Assembly (NCBI RefSeq): GCF_001905125.1
Contig: NZ_LWLE01000010.1
Location: 1 to 64,000 of the forward strand
Length of the DNA: 64,000 bases
Direction: 5' to 3'
From: Streptomyces sp. TSRI0281
GTDB taxonomy: Bacteria; Actinomycetota; Actinomycetes; Streptomycetales; Streptomycetaceae
Part shown: positions 8,205 through 17,190 of the stretch, piece by piece
How the letters are laid out: the number at the start of each line of letters is the position of its first letter
Numbering within the stretch: the first letter of the stretch is position 1
Notes under the pieces: model-generated
Database searches by the model: none
Told to the model about the DNA's origin: nothing
What the model saw: only the letters and a program-made list of their open reading frames with translations
Made by a program: the position numbers and the translations under genes

Positions 8205-8909
8205 ATGGGAGTACCCGACCGTATGGACGAGCAGGTGCGCGCCCTCGGCCTGGTGGAGGCACAGCGCAAGGCCGAGGCCCTGTTCGCCGAGGTCGAACAA
8301 CGGGGCCTGGTGGCGCCCGGGGCGGGAGAACGGGAGGTCAGCGACCGGATCCGGGACCTCGCGAACGAGATGTTCGGCACCACGAAGCACTGGCACAAGC
8401 GGATCGTCCGATCGGGCCCGAACACGCTGTTCCCGTACAAGGAGAACCCCCCGGACCGGATCATCGGCGAGGACGACATCGCGTTCGCCGACTTCGGACC
8501 GATCTTCGAGGAGTACGAGGCGGACTTCGGCCGCACCTTCGTCTTCGGCGACGACCCGGACAAGCACCGGCTCCGCGACGACCTGGCCACCGTCTTCGCC
8601 GCGGGCCGGAGCGCCTTCCGGTCGGACCCGCACATCACCGGCCGCCTGCTGTACGCCGAAGTGGAACGCCTGGCCGCCGAGGCAGGCTGGGCCCTGGGCG
8701 GATGGCACGCGGGCCACCTGGTCGGCGAGTTCCCTCACGAGATGATCGACGGCGCGAAGACCGACTCCTATGTCACCCCGGACAACGGCCATCCGATCCG
8801 GCACACCGACCGGGCCGGATGGCGCTGCCACTGGATTCTGGAGATCCACCTCATCGACGAAGCGCACGGCTTCGGCGGTTTCTACGAGCAACTGTTGGAC
8901 CTGGCGTAA
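8205..8909 (+). CDS. M24-family (pita-bread fold) peptidase-like protein
   Basis: This 234-residue protein matches the single-domain M24 metallopeptidase-like proteins related to Xaa-Pro aminopeptidase. The pita-bread core shows metal-ligand candidates in family order: Asp in FADFGPIFEEYEADFGRTF (two Asp), His in GWHAGHLVGEFPHE and Glu in HWILEIHL. The final Glu of the classic five-ligand set is not obvious, so activity is uncertain. The N-terminal creatinase-like domain is absent, as in short family members. GAGGAAGAGGAA precedes ATG 8205. It converges on the DUF11 gene with an 11-bp gap. Confidence 0.8.
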   Translation: MGVPDRMDEQVRALGLVEAQRKAEALFAEVEQRGLVAPGAGEREVSDRIRDLANEMFGTTKHWHKRIVRSGPNTLFPYKENPPDRIIGEDDIAFADFGPIFEEYEADFGRTFVFGDDPDKHRLRDDLATVFAAGRSAFRSDPHITGRLLYAEVERLAAEAGWALGGWHAGHLVGEFPHEMIDGAKTDSYVTPDNGHPIRHTDRAGWRCHWILEIHLIDEAHGFGGFYEQLLDLA

Positions 8910-8920
8910 CTCCTGGGCGG

Positions 8921-10324
8921 TTACTCCTTACCGGAGCAGGGGTCGCAGCAGGAGGGGGCGCGTTCGACGCAGATGGTCACGGCGTCGGAGTTGTTCGTCG
9001 GGTCGGGGTCCTTCTCGTGGGCGGTGGCGGTGGCGGTGTTGGTGATCGAGCCGGGGGCGGTCGCCTTGGCCCGCAGCACGAGGGTGGCGCCGGCGCCGAC
9101 GGCCAGGTCACCCACGGTCCACTGCCCGGTCGCCGGATCGTAGGTTCCCGAGGAGGACTTGGCGGACAGGAAGGTGAGATGGCCGGGGAGCCGGTCGGTG
9201 ACGGTGACGCCGGTGGCCCGGTTCGGCCCGGTGTTCCGCACGGCGATCCGGTAGGTCACGGTCTGTCCCTCGGTGACCGTGGTCGCGTCGGCCGCTTTCA
9301 CCACGGTCAGGTCGGCAGCCGGATTGACCTCCGTAACCGCCTCGTTGGACGTGGCGGTCAGCGGTTCGGGGCTCGGCCCGAGGCGGTTCTCGTAGGCGGC
9401 GGTGGCGCTGTTGATGACCCGCCGGCCACCTGCGGTCAGGCCGATGGTGACCCGGTACTCCACGGTGGTGCCGCCCGGCAGGGTCTCGGTGTTGGGCAGG
9501 CTGCCCGCCTGCGTACCGGAAGCGCCGTTTCCCAGGTGGAAGACCACCTTGTTGCCCTGGGCGTCGAAGGACGCCTGGTCATCGCCGGCCCGGTCGCTCT
9601 TCGGCCCGGCGTTGGGGCCGTCGACGATGCGCAGGGATCCGGGCAGGTACGTCGTACCTGGGGGAATGACATCGGTCAGGACGACCGCTTCGGCCGCGCC
9701 TCCGCCTTCGTTCCTGGCCGTGATGCGGTAGGTGAGGACGTCCCCCACCTCCAGCGGTCCCACGGGGATGGCGGTCTTGGTGAGCACCACATAGGGAGCG
9801 GTACCGAAGAAGACGCCGTCCAGGAAGTTCCCGATGCCCTGGTTTCCGCCGGCGGCGGAGATGGAACGGAACGCGAACCGGGTCAGCGTCTGGCCTGCCG
9901 GAACGATATAGGTGCCCGTGTAGTAGCCCCAGGCGCTGTTGCCGTCGGTGAAGCGCCGCTGCTCGACCGCGGAGCCCGGTGTGCCGATGTCCAGTGCCAT
10001 GGTGTCCTGGCCCAGCCGTCCGCGGTGGTACAGCCTCCAGTACAGCTTCGAGCCGGGCGTGGTCGGCAGGTCCTGGTAGAGCGTGGCGACCTGGCGCGCG
10101 TTCAGCTCGGCGAACTGGGAGCCGTGCACGGCCGGCACGCCGTTGAAGCCGGAACGCCACAGCTCGATCGCGTGATCGGTCGAGGTGGTGCGCCAGCCCG
10201 GTACACGCTTGACTGCCTGCGTCTGTGACGCGTCCGGAAGAATCTCGAAGTCGGTGACGACGGGCTCTTCGAAACTTCCGTTGACCAGTGCGACCCGGAG
10301 CGGAGCCGGTGGAGGTGTGGTCAC
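8921..10324 (-). CDS. DUF11-repeat protein without a signal peptide
   Basis: This 467-residue protein opens with a jelly-roll-like domain (about 1-185; VALVNGSFEEP, WGYYTGTYIVPAGQ) similar to the N-terminal parts of adhesin-like proteins. Two DUF11 (beta-sandwich, CARDB-like) repeats follow at about 187-325 and 325-450 (PADLTVVKAADATTVTEGQT; NTGPNRATGVTVTDRLPGHL). The C-terminus is Cys-rich (CVERAPSCCDPCSGKE). DUF11 repeats normally occur in secreted surface proteins, yet no signal peptide, membrane anchor or sortase motif is present. GTG 10324 is chosen because AAGGGGAAATCA lies directly upstream. The function is unknown; structural or adhesive is the best guess. Confidence 0.8.
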   Translation of the reverse strand: MTTPPPAPLRVALVNGSFEEPVVTDFEILPDASQTQAVKRVPGWRTTSTDHAIELWRSGFNGVPAVHGSQFAELNARQVATLYQDLPTTPGSKLYWRLYHRGRLGQDTMALDIGTPGSAVEQRRFTDGNSAWGYYTGTYIVPAGQTLTRFAFRSISAAGGNQGIGNFLDGVFFGTAPYVVLTKTAIPVGPLEVGDVLTYRITARNEGGGAAEAVVLTDVIPPGTTYLPGSLRIVDGPNAGPKSDRAGDDQASFDAQGNKVVFHLGNGASGTQAGSLPNTETLPGGTTVEYRVTIGLTAGGRRVINSATAAYENRLGPSPEPLTATSNEAVTEVNPAADLTVVKAADATTVTEGQTVTYRIAVRNTGPNRATGVTVTDRLPGHLTFLSAKSSSGTYDPATGQWTVGDLAVGAGATLVLRAKATAPGSITNTATATAHEKDPDPTNNSDAVTICVERAPSCCDPCSGKE

Positions 10325-10710
10325 TGATTTCCCCTTGGTTCGGCGACGGTCGGCATCCTCCGCCGACCGGACCAGGGGTCTGAGCCTCGGCGGAGGTGTA
10401 ACCACCGAAAGCACAACGCAATTCAAGGGATGCGGAAAGCAAATGCCCATGGATACGCGCCAATCCGGCACAGCCGGTTTACCGGACACATCCACCGGGG
10501 CCGACGGCACCACGTCCGCACCGGCCGCCATACGCACGTCACCCGGAACGCATGGGGCACACCTTTACCTGCCGCCACCCCTCGAACGGCCGAAAACAGT
10601 GACGTCGCCCCCCTTGTTCGCCTGCCGTGAGGGTGATGCGCTCCGCGGCGAGTTGACACCCTCGGCAGCCATTCCGCAGGCCTCCGTCCCCAGGTCCGCC
10701 GGGCAGAGAA
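10325..10710. other. Intergenic region left of the biosynthetic locus
   Basis: No gene is supported. The part near 10380-10445 is AT-richer and probably holds the promoter of the leftward DUF11 gene. A hairpin at 10622-10668 may end the operon coming from the right. Confidence 0.5.
10622..10668 (-). terminator. Candidate terminator of the CAR operon
   Basis: CTGCC-GAGGGTG pairs with CACCCTC-GGCAG, interrupted by a 2-nt bulge, around a loop of 21 nt. It lies 43-89 nt beyond the stop of the NTF2-like gene on the minus strand. The long loop makes it moderate evidence. Confidence 0.4.
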
Positions 10711-11082
10711 TCAGGCGTCCTTCTCCTCCGGCACGGTGTAGATGTTCTCCTCGATCCGGTCGATGAGCCCGCCCTCGAACCGGAAGTGCACCACCGCGTG
10801 CACCTCGCTGCGTGATCCGTCGGCCGTGACCAGGTGAAGCAGATACTGCAGGAGCACCTCGTCGGCGTCCCGGAACTGGCGGATCACGTCGAACCGCAGC
10901 GAATCGACCGTGGCCGCGAAGGAACCGAACTGTCGCAGCCGCTCGTCGATCGCCTGCTCACCCTGGCCGTCGTTCTGCCACACGGTGGCCTTGTCGGTGC
11001 ACATCGCCCGGGCGTCGGCGAAGTCGTACGCCTCCAGACGCCGCAGAAACCGTATCGCCGTCTCGCTGATGTTCTGCTCCAT
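10711..11082 (-). CDS. SnoaL/NTF2-like protein
   Basis: This 123-residue protein is predicted as an alpha+beta cone fold (SnoaL-like): helix-rich start ETAIRFLRRLEAYDFADARAM, then CTDKATVWQNDG and beta strands VLLQYLLHLVTADG, HAVVHFRFEGGLIDRIEENI. Such proteins act as small cyclases, isomerases or hydrolases in natural-product pathways, or as ligand-binding accessories. It is the last gene of the SDR-P450-CAR operon, 45 bp after the CAR stop, with AAGGAG 9 nt upstream of ATG 11082. A tailoring role is inferred from context only. Confidence 0.85.
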   Translation of the reverse strand: MEQNISETAIRFLRRLEAYDFADARAMCTDKATVWQNDGQGEQAIDERLRQFGSFAATVDSLRFDVIRQFRDADEVLLQYLLHLVTADGSRSEVHAVVHFRFEGGLIDRIEENIYTVPEEKDA

Positions 11083-11127
11083 AGCGAAGTCTCCTTTCCC
11101 TGTGTCTCGTCGAATGCGGGACAGCCG

Positions 11128-14100
11128 TCAGAGCAGGTCGAGCCGGCGCAGGTCGGTGACGTACTTGCGGATGAGGGCCGGTGACACATGGGGAATGTCC
11201 TGGGCGGGGCCGATCTTCGCGGCCCGCACGGCGGCGTGGAACCGTTCGGCGGGGACCGCCGAGCCCGGGACGCCTTCCTCGGGCCGGGCCAGGGCGTCCA
11301 GCAGGGGCAGCAGCGAGTGCTGGCGCTGCTTCTCCGGCAGGGCGCGGATCGCGGCGGCGATGCGGGCGAGCCAGGTGTCGTAGTCGTCGATCCGCTGGAT
11401 CGGGTGGCCTGCCTCGGTGAGCCAGTCCACGAAGGTGTCCAGCGAGATGCCGTCGTCGTGCGGGTTCAGGACGTTGTAGGTCCGGTAGCCCTCGGTGGCC
11501 CGCGCGCCGAGCGAGGTGATGGCCTCGGCGGTGAAGTCGACCGGCAGGCCGCCGTAGTGCGCGCGCGTCCCGGTCCGGTAGAACGAGCCCGGTGCCACAC
11601 CGGTGGCGACCAGGCTGAGCACCAGGCGGGTGAACATGTCGGGCACGTTCAACTGCCCCTGGTAGGTGCTGTGCGCGAGGATCATGTCCGAGCGGAGGGT
11701 CACGACCGGCAGGCCGCACAGGTCGTGTGCCTCCCGGAGCAGGACCTCGCCGGCCCACTTGCTGGTCGCGTACCCGTTGGCGTAACTCCGGTCGATCCGC
11801 CGCACCGGGCTGGTGGCGCGGATGTCGGCGTCCTCGTCCAGAGCCCCGGCCGCGGCGCCCGTCCGCACGGCGACGGTGGACACATAGGTGACGGGCTTGA
11901 GCCGCGTGGTGAGCGCCAGCCGGATCAGTTCGGCCGTGCCGACGACGTTGGGTCCGAACAACTGGTCGTAGGGCAGCACATGGTTGACCAGGGCAGCCGG
12001 GTGGACGATCAGGTCCACGGTGTCGGCCAGCGCGTTCCACGTGCCCTCGTCCAGGCCCAGGTGCGGTTCGCCGAGGTCTCCCGCGAGGACTTCCAGGGTT
12101 CCCTCGGCCAGCTCCCGGTAGCGCCGGAGCAGTTCGGCGTCGCCGCTGTCGAAGGCCCGCTCAAGCCGTTCCGCCGCGGTGGCCGCGTCGCTTCCCCGTA
12201 CGACGCAGATCAGCTTGCCGCCCGCGGGTGCCAGCCGCTCCAGCCATTCCAGGCACAGGAACCGGCCGAGGTAGCCGTTGGCTCCGGTCAGCAGGACGGT
12301 CCGTACGGCACCGTCGGGGCGGGGCAGCGTCGGAGCGGCGGCGAGCGTCGCGGTGTCGACGAACTTCTCCAGGGTGAGGTCACCGGCGCGGACCTCGGAA
12401 CTGTTGTCGCCGTGTACGGAGGCGAACGTCGGCCGGGTCGCCCCGGAGACGCGCTCCGCCTCGATGTATCTCGCCACCTGTGCCAGGTCGTTGGCCGGGC
12501 TGATGACCACCCCGACCGGAACCTCGACGCGGAAGATCTCCTTCATGAGGTGGGAGAAGGACAGCGCGGACAGGGAATCCCCGCCCAGGTCGGTGAAGTG
12601 CGCGTCGGCGCGCAGGTCCGTGTCCGGGCAGCCCAGCAGTGCCTGGGCTCCCCGGCCGACCGTTTCCAGCACCGGCCGGTCCGCCCCGGACCGGCGCAGC
12701 TCACGCAACTGGGTGATCTGCCCGTCGGCGAGTTCGGCGTACAACCGCTCAAGGGCCTCGCCGTAGCGCTCCTTGAGCCGGGGGCGCAGGAGTTTGTGGC
12801 TGTCGGCGAGCAGCCCGTTCCCGGCGCTGAAGGGTTCGGTCTCGATCAGGAAGTCGCGCGGGATCTCGTAGGAGTTGAGCTCGGCTTCCTTGGCGATCCG
12901 CTGGAGCGACTCGCTGAGCAGCGGCTTGAGCGACTCGATGTCCTCCCCGCCCCTGGCCAGCACGTCCGGGGTGGGCACCACCACCGCGAGGAGATGGGCG
13001 CGCTCGCTGTTGCCGTACACGAAGATCTGCCGGACGAGGGGGCTGCCGAGAAGGGCGGTCTCCACGCGGGAGACGGCCACGAACTCGCCCTGGGACAGCT
13101 TCAGGACGTCCTTGGTGCGGTCGACGTAGGCCAGCCGGTCGGGTCCGAGCTCGGCCATGATGTCGCCGGTCCGGTAGTAGCCGTCCTCGTCGAAGACCGC
13201 GGCGGTGGCCTCGGGCCGCTTGTAGTACCCGGGGATGATGGCGCCCGTCTTGAGCAGCAGTTCCCCGCGCGGATGCGGCAGGTCCGTTGCGAAGTAGCCC
13301 AGTTCCGGGACGTCGACCAGCTTGTAGTCGATCACCGGCGGGCGCTGCACCACCGAGTCGAGCAGCAGGCCGCCGGCTTCGGTGGAACCGAAACCGATGT
13401 AGAGGTGGATGTTCAGGCAGGACGCGACGAAGGCCGCGATCTCGGCGGACAGCGGTGCGGTCCCGACGAGTGCCTTGGTGACGCGCCCGCCCAGGAAGTT
13501 CTCCCGCAGGTCCGTCTTGACCGCCGTCTCAAGGTCGCCCGGCTCGCCGGCTCGCCGGTCCAGTTCGCTCTGGTACTGCTGGAAGAGCATGTCGCACACG
13601 CGCGGAACCATGGTCAGTTCCGTGGGGCGGACCAGCGCGATGTCCTCGAACAGGGTGGACAGATCACTCTTGGCGGTGAAGTAGCCGACACCGCCCCGGG
13701 CGAGCGAGCCCATCAGCGCGTAGCAGCCCGCCAGGTGGCTCTGCGGCATGTAGTGGATGCAGACCACGGGCCCGTCCGCCGCCCCGTAGGTGAACCCGTA
13801 CCACGCGGTGCCGACCAGCCGCTGTGTGTACATGGCCCCCTTGGGGGTCCCGGTACTGCCGGAGGTGTAGATGAGCATGGCCAGCGGATCGTCGCCCGGC
13901 TCGGCGGTGAACAGGGGAGGGTGCGGCAGCCCGGCTCCGTCCTCGGTCACGGCGGCCAGCGTGTCGATGACCACCTGACTGCCGGCTTCGGCCAGGCGCC
14001 GCCGGGCGGATGCGAAGGCGTCGCGCTGGTCCTCGACGTCCGGGTGGTAGTCGAACACGAGCAGCCGCTCGATCGCGGTTCCCTCGATCACGGCTTCGAC

Positions 14101-14529
14101 GGCGGTGTCCAGGCGCTCGATGCTCGCGGCGAGGACGCGCGGCTCGGTCTCCGCGATGATCGGCCGCAGTTGGGACAGCGGCGCGCTGGGCTGCAGGGGC
14201 ACGGACACGACGCCCAGGTGGATGCACGCCAGGCTGAGTGTCGCGTAGTCGATGCTGGTGAAGCCCAGGACGCAGATCCGGTCACCCGCGGCCAACGGAT
14301 AGTCCGGGTCGTGGTACCACTTGCCGGCGACCGCGCGGACGCGTGCCCACAGCTCGCGGAAGCTGACGGTGTCGAACCTCGGGAGCAGACGCGCCGTCGA
14401 GGGTTCCCTGGCGCGCTCGCCAAGGGCCGGCCGGTCCCCGTAGCCCTCCATGACGGTCGCCATGACCTCGGCGAGCCCCTTGTCCGGATCACGCACCGCC
14501 GCGGTGATCGCGTCCAGTGGTACGGCCAT
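11128..14529 (-). CDS. car: Carboxylic acid reductase (adenylation-carrier-reductase)
   Basis: This 1133-residue enzyme should activate a carboxylic acid with ATP, load it on a phosphopantetheine arm and reduce the thioester with NADPH to an aldehyde. The adenylation domain spans about 1-590 (YTSGSTGTPKGAMYT near 220; GFGSTEAGG; YYRTGD; DRTKDVLKLSQGEFV). The carrier domain is centred on Ser651 (LGGDSLSALSF). The SDR-type reductase follows from about 740 (LLTGANGYLGR) with Tyr920 and Lys924 as the YxxxK pair. The full set and the order match Nocardia/Mycobacterium CARs; the N-terminus is slightly shorter. ATG 14529 follows GGGAGGG. A phosphopantetheinyl transferase is needed and is not in this window. 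Whether the substrate is aromatic or aliphatic cannot be told. Confidence 0.93.
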   Translation of the reverse strand: MAVPLDAITAAVRDPDKGLAEVMATVMEGYGDRPALGERAREPSTARLLPRFDTVSFRELWARVRAVAGKWYHDPDYPLAAGDRICVLGFTSIDYATLSLACIHLGVVSVPLQPSAPLSQLRPIIAETEPRVLAASIERLDTAVEAVIEGTAIERLLVFDYHPDVEDQRDAFASARRRLAEAGSQVVIDTLAAVTEDGAGLPHPPLFTAEPGDDPLAMLIYTSGSTGTPKGAMYTQRLVGTAWYGFTYGAADGPVVCIHYMPQSHLAGCYALMGSLARGGVGYFTAKSDLSTLFEDIALVRPTELTMVPRVCDMLFQQYQSELDRRAGEPGDLETAVKTDLRENFLGGRVTKALVGTAPLSAEIAAFVASCLNIHLYIGFGSTEAGGLLLDSVVQRPPVIDYKLVDVPELGYFATDLPHPRGELLLKTGAIIPGYYKRPEATAAVFDEDGYYRTGDIMAELGPDRLAYVDRTKDVLKLSQGEFVAVSRVETALLGSPLVRQIFVYGNSERAHLLAVVVPTPDVLARGGEDIESLKPLLSESLQRIAKEAELNSYEIPRDFLIETEPFSAGNGLLADSHKLLRPRLKERYGEALERLYAELADGQITQLRELRRSGADRPVLETVGRGAQALLGCPDTDLRADAHFTDLGGDSLSALSFSHLMKEIFRVEVPVGVVISPANDLAQVARYIEAERVSGATRPTFASVHGDNSSEVRAGDLTLEKFVDTATLAAAPTLPRPDGAVRTVLLTGANGYLGRFLCLEWLERLAPAGGKLICVVRGSDAATAAERLERAFDSGDAELLRRYRELAEGTLEVLAGDLGEPHLGLDEGTWNALADTVDLIVHPAALVNHVLPYDQLFGPNVVGTAELIRLALTTRLKPVTYVSTVAVRTGAAAGALDEDADIRATSPVRRIDRSYANGYATSKWAGEVLLREAHDLCGLPVVTLRSDMILAHSTYQGQLNVPDMFTRLVLSLVATGVAPGSFYRTGTRAHYGGLPVDFTAEAITSLGARATEGYRTYNVLNPHDDGISLDTFVDWLTEAGHPIQRIDDYDTWLARIAAAIRALPEKQRQHSLLPLLDALARPEEGVPGSAVPAERFHAAVRAAKIGPAQDIPHVSPALIRKYVTDLRRLDLL

Positions 14530-14706
14530 GAACAGCCCTCCCGTAGCGTCCCAGTGATGTCGGCGCGTCACGCATACGGACGTCGCCGAGCAGGTACATC
14601 GCATGTGCCGACCGAGTGTGAAGCCGTAGGTCATCGCTCACGGAGACCACGGTGCTGACGCGCGCCGCGTCGACACCGTGGCCCGTGGGACTCCTGAGGG
14701 GTCCTG

Positions 14707-15903
14707 CTACCAGGTGACCGGCAGCGCGGCCACCCCGCGGATGAGCCGTTCGGTCCGCCACGACATCTGGTCGACCGGCACCGCGAGGCGCAGGCCGGGC
14801 AGGCGGCGGATCAGGGTCTCCAGCACGATGCGCAGCTCCATCCTGGCCAACTGCGCGCCGAGGCAGTGGTGCACACCGTGCCCGAAGGTGAGGTGCGGAA
14901 CGGCCCCCCGGTGGAAGTCGATCTCCTCGGGGTGGTCGAACACCTCGGGGTCCCGGTTGGCCAGTCCCAGCTCGGCGACCACCGCGTCCCCGGCGCGAAC
15001 GATCTGCCCGCTCAGTTCCACGTCCTCGGTGGCGATGCGGGTGAAGCCCGCGGTCGCGCTGATCGGGATGATCCGGGAGAGTTCCTCCACCGCGTCCGGT
15101 ATCAAGCCGGGATCGGCGACGAGGTCCTGCCAGAGATGGGGGTTGGTCAGCAGCGTGTAGACGAAGTTGCCGAGCTGGTTGGCGGTGGCCTCCTGCCCGG
15201 CGGACAGCAGACTGACCCCGAGGCTGACCAGGTCCTCCTCGGCGAGCAGGTCCTTTTCCTCCCGTACGGTGACCAGTTCGCCGAGCAGGTCGTCGGTGGG
15301 GTCGGCGCGGCGGATGGCGATCAGACCGGCGAGGTATTCGTTGAGATGGTCCCGGGCCTGCGCGGACTGGGCCGGATCGGACAGCATCAGCAGGCCGTCG
15401 ACCCAGTCGTTGAACCGGTCGCGGTCGGCGACGGGTACGCCGAGCAGTTCGCAGATCACCGTGATCGGCAGCGGCCAGGTCAGCGTCCTGGTGAGATCGG
15501 CGGACGGTCCGGCGGCGATCATGGTGTCGACCAGACCGTCCACGATCTGCTGGGCGCGCGGGCGCAGCGCTTCGATACGGCGCACGGTGAAGGCGTTGGC
15601 CACCCGGCGCCGCAGCCGGCTGTGCTCGGGCGGGTCCATGCTCAGCATGGAGGTGCTGGGCAGACCGACGGCCACCGTGCGGGGCACGTGATCGCCCACG
15701 GCGGCGGCCCGGCTGAACCGGGGGTCGGCCAGTACCACCTTGACGTCCGCGTGCCGCGTGACCAGCCAGGCGTCGCCGCCGAAGGGCAGGCTCACGCGCA
15801 GTACCGGCTGCTCGCCGCAGATCTCGGCCAGCTTCGGGTCCACGTCGAGTCGGTCGATCGGACCGAACGGGTAGGCCCGAACCCCTTCCCCTGTCGCGGT
15901 CAT
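14707..15903 (-). CDS. Cytochrome P450
   Basis: This 398-residue bacterial class I P450 shows the I-helix LLSAGQEATANQL (Ala-Gly-x-Glu-Ala instead of the common AGxET/AGxDT), the ExxR helix EELSR, and the heme loop FGHGVHHCLGAQLA with the thiolate ligand at Cys347. The SMDPPEHSRLRRRVANAFT segment is typical of CYP105/107-like actinobacterial enzymes. No ferredoxin gene is adjacent, so electron partners must come from elsewhere. ATG 15903 follows GGAAGGA. It lies between SDR and CAR in one operon, so I infer hydroxylation or another oxidation of the acid or of its product. Confidence 0.95.
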   Translation of the reverse strand: MTATGEGVRAYPFGPIDRLDVDPKLAEICGEQPVLRVSLPFGGDAWLVTRHADVKVVLADPRFSRAAAVGDHVPRTVAVGLPSTSMLSMDPPEHSRLRRRVANAFTVRRIEALRPRAQQIVDGLVDTMIAAGPSADLTRTLTWPLPITVICELLGVPVADRDRFNDWVDGLLMLSDPAQSAQARDHLNEYLAGLIAIRRADPTDDLLGELVTVREEKDLLAEEDLVSLGVSLLSAGQEATANQLGNFVYTLLTNPHLWQDLVADPGLIPDAVEELSRIIPISATAGFTRIATEDVELSGQIVRAGDAVVAELGLANRDPEVFDHPEEIDFHRGAVPHLTFGHGVHHCLGAQLARMELRIVLETLIRRLPGLRLAVPVDQMSWRTERLIRGVAALPVTW

Positions 15904-16012
15904 CGTGTCAGTCCTTCCAGTCCTGGCAAACGGTTACCGATGAATGCGTGGTGATGGCCCAACTGAGTTCGTGGTTCTGATGGTTCGTCGAGGGCGACCA
16001 CTTCGCCTCAGG

Positions 16013-16798
16013 TCACAGGGCGGCGATCCGCCCGCCGTCGATGACGAGAGTGCTGCCGGTGATCCACGAAGCGCGCGGGGAGACCAGGAAGCCGACCGCA
16101 TCGGCGATGTCCTGCGGCCGGCCGAGCCGGCCGAGCGGAATTTCATCGGCCCAATCGGCCGCATCCGCATCCGTGTCGCTGCCGAGATAATCAACAATCC
16201 TGTCGCGCGCCTCGTCCGCTCCCGGTGTCATCACATTCCCCAGGGAGAGCGCGACAACACGGATACCTTGCGGTGCCAACTCGGCCGCGAGGCCCTTGCT
16301 GTACGTCTCAAGTGCGGACTTGGCGGCAGCATAATGCAGGATCATCGGGTAGGAAGAAATCGTGGCGATGGACGAGACATGTACGACGACCCCGCCCCCG
16401 CTCGCACGCATGGAGGGAACGAGTGCGGAATTGATCCGGACGGCGGCGAGAAAATTGATGTCCATCGTGTACTGCCAGTCGTTCTCGATGTCCAGCGCAC
16501 TCTGAAAGGCGCGGCATCCACCCGCATTATTGACGATGATGTCCACTCCGCCGAGCGAGTCCAGCGCGACATCCGCGAACGCGCGCACGCCTTCGGGGGT
16601 ACTGAGGTCGGCTTTCACGAACGTGGCTTCGGACGGGGTGTCTGCCGTGGCGCTACGGGCGGAGGTGACAACGCTGGCGCCGGCGTCGAGCAAGTTCCGC
16701 ACGATGGCCGCACCGATCCCGCGGCTTCCGCCGGTGACCACGACTCGCTTACCTTCCACATCTTTGGGAATCTGTGCGGCGAGGCGATTCTGACTCAT
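16013..16798 (-). CDS. Short-chain dehydrogenase/reductase
   Basis: This 261-residue classical SDR has the cofactor motif TGGSRGIG near the N-terminus, NNAG, an active-site Ser in VSSIATISS and the catalytic YAAAK. The C-terminal GSTLVIDGG ending is typical. Arg in TSARSA after the second strand suggests an NADP(H) preference. ATG 16798 is chosen over an upstream in-frame start (16870) because AGGGGGG lies nearby and the N-terminus fits family length. It is the first gene of the leftward SDR-P450-CAR-NTF2 operon, reading from the region with the 11-bp inverted repeat. Ketone/alcohol interconversion in the pathway is inferred. Confidence 0.93.
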   Translation of the reverse strand: MSQNRLAAQIPKDVEGKRVVVTGGSRGIGAAIVRNLLDAGASVVTSARSATADTPSEATFVKADLSTPEGVRAFADVALDSLGGVDIIVNNAGGCRAFQSALDIENDWQYTMDINFLAAVRINSALVPSMRASGGGVVVHVSSIATISSYPMILHYAAAKSALETYSKGLAAELAPQGIRVVALSLGNVMTPGADEARDRIVDYLGSDTDADAADWADEIPLGRLGRPQDIADAVGFLVSPRASWITGSTLVIDGGRIAAL

Positions 16799-17190
16799 CC
16801 TGGATTCCACCCCCCTTCCCTGTCCCAACAATCCTGTCCGCGACATACATAGACCGGCAAGAAGAAACAATTCTCGGTTGCGATTCAGAATGGGAGTTCA
16901 TTCCAGTCGATCATGGCGACGCGGAATCACTTGAACCACTATCAATGATCTCGCTGACATGGTCAAGCTGATTATGTCGATGCATTGGATCGCCTCATGC
17001 GATCCAATGGCCGATTAACACCTGTGCCCCATCATTGGCGACTGGACGTGACGATCAGCAGGACCGATAATCATGGACTACCGGCGTGCGGCCACAACGC
17101 TTTCCGCACAGCGGAAGGCGATTTTCCAGTTGGGAAAACAGGCGCACTCGGAATGTCTATGCAAGTTGTGCCGACAACTCGGGAGGAACA
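16799..17190. other. Divergent promoter region of the CAR locus
   Basis: This gene-free, clearly AT-richer stretch separates the leftward SDR operon from the rightward ene-reductase. It presumably carries both promoters and holds a perfect inverted repeat at 16983-17009. Confidence 0.7.
16983..17009. promoter_or_regulatory. 11-bp inverted repeat, likely operator
   Basis: CATTGGATCGC and GCGATCCAATG are perfect reverse complements separated by 5 nt. The site lies in the divergent promoter region of the CAR locus. Size and symmetry fit an operator for a dimeric regulator. The LysR protein at 20326-21255 is the only regulator in the locus, but nothing yet links it to this site. Confidence 0.65.

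Noticed and set aside
11128..14529. NRPS module
   Set aside because: Adenylation-carrier-reductase order could suggest an NRPS termination module, but there is no condensation domain in the protein, and total length and reductase type fit stand-alone CARs.
11188..14658. Open plus-strand frame of more than 1,100 codons opposite the CAR gene
   Set aside because: Its translation is Gly/Arg/Gln-rich without any domain, and it mirrors third-position G+C bias of the CAR gene, which has complete family motifs on the other strand.
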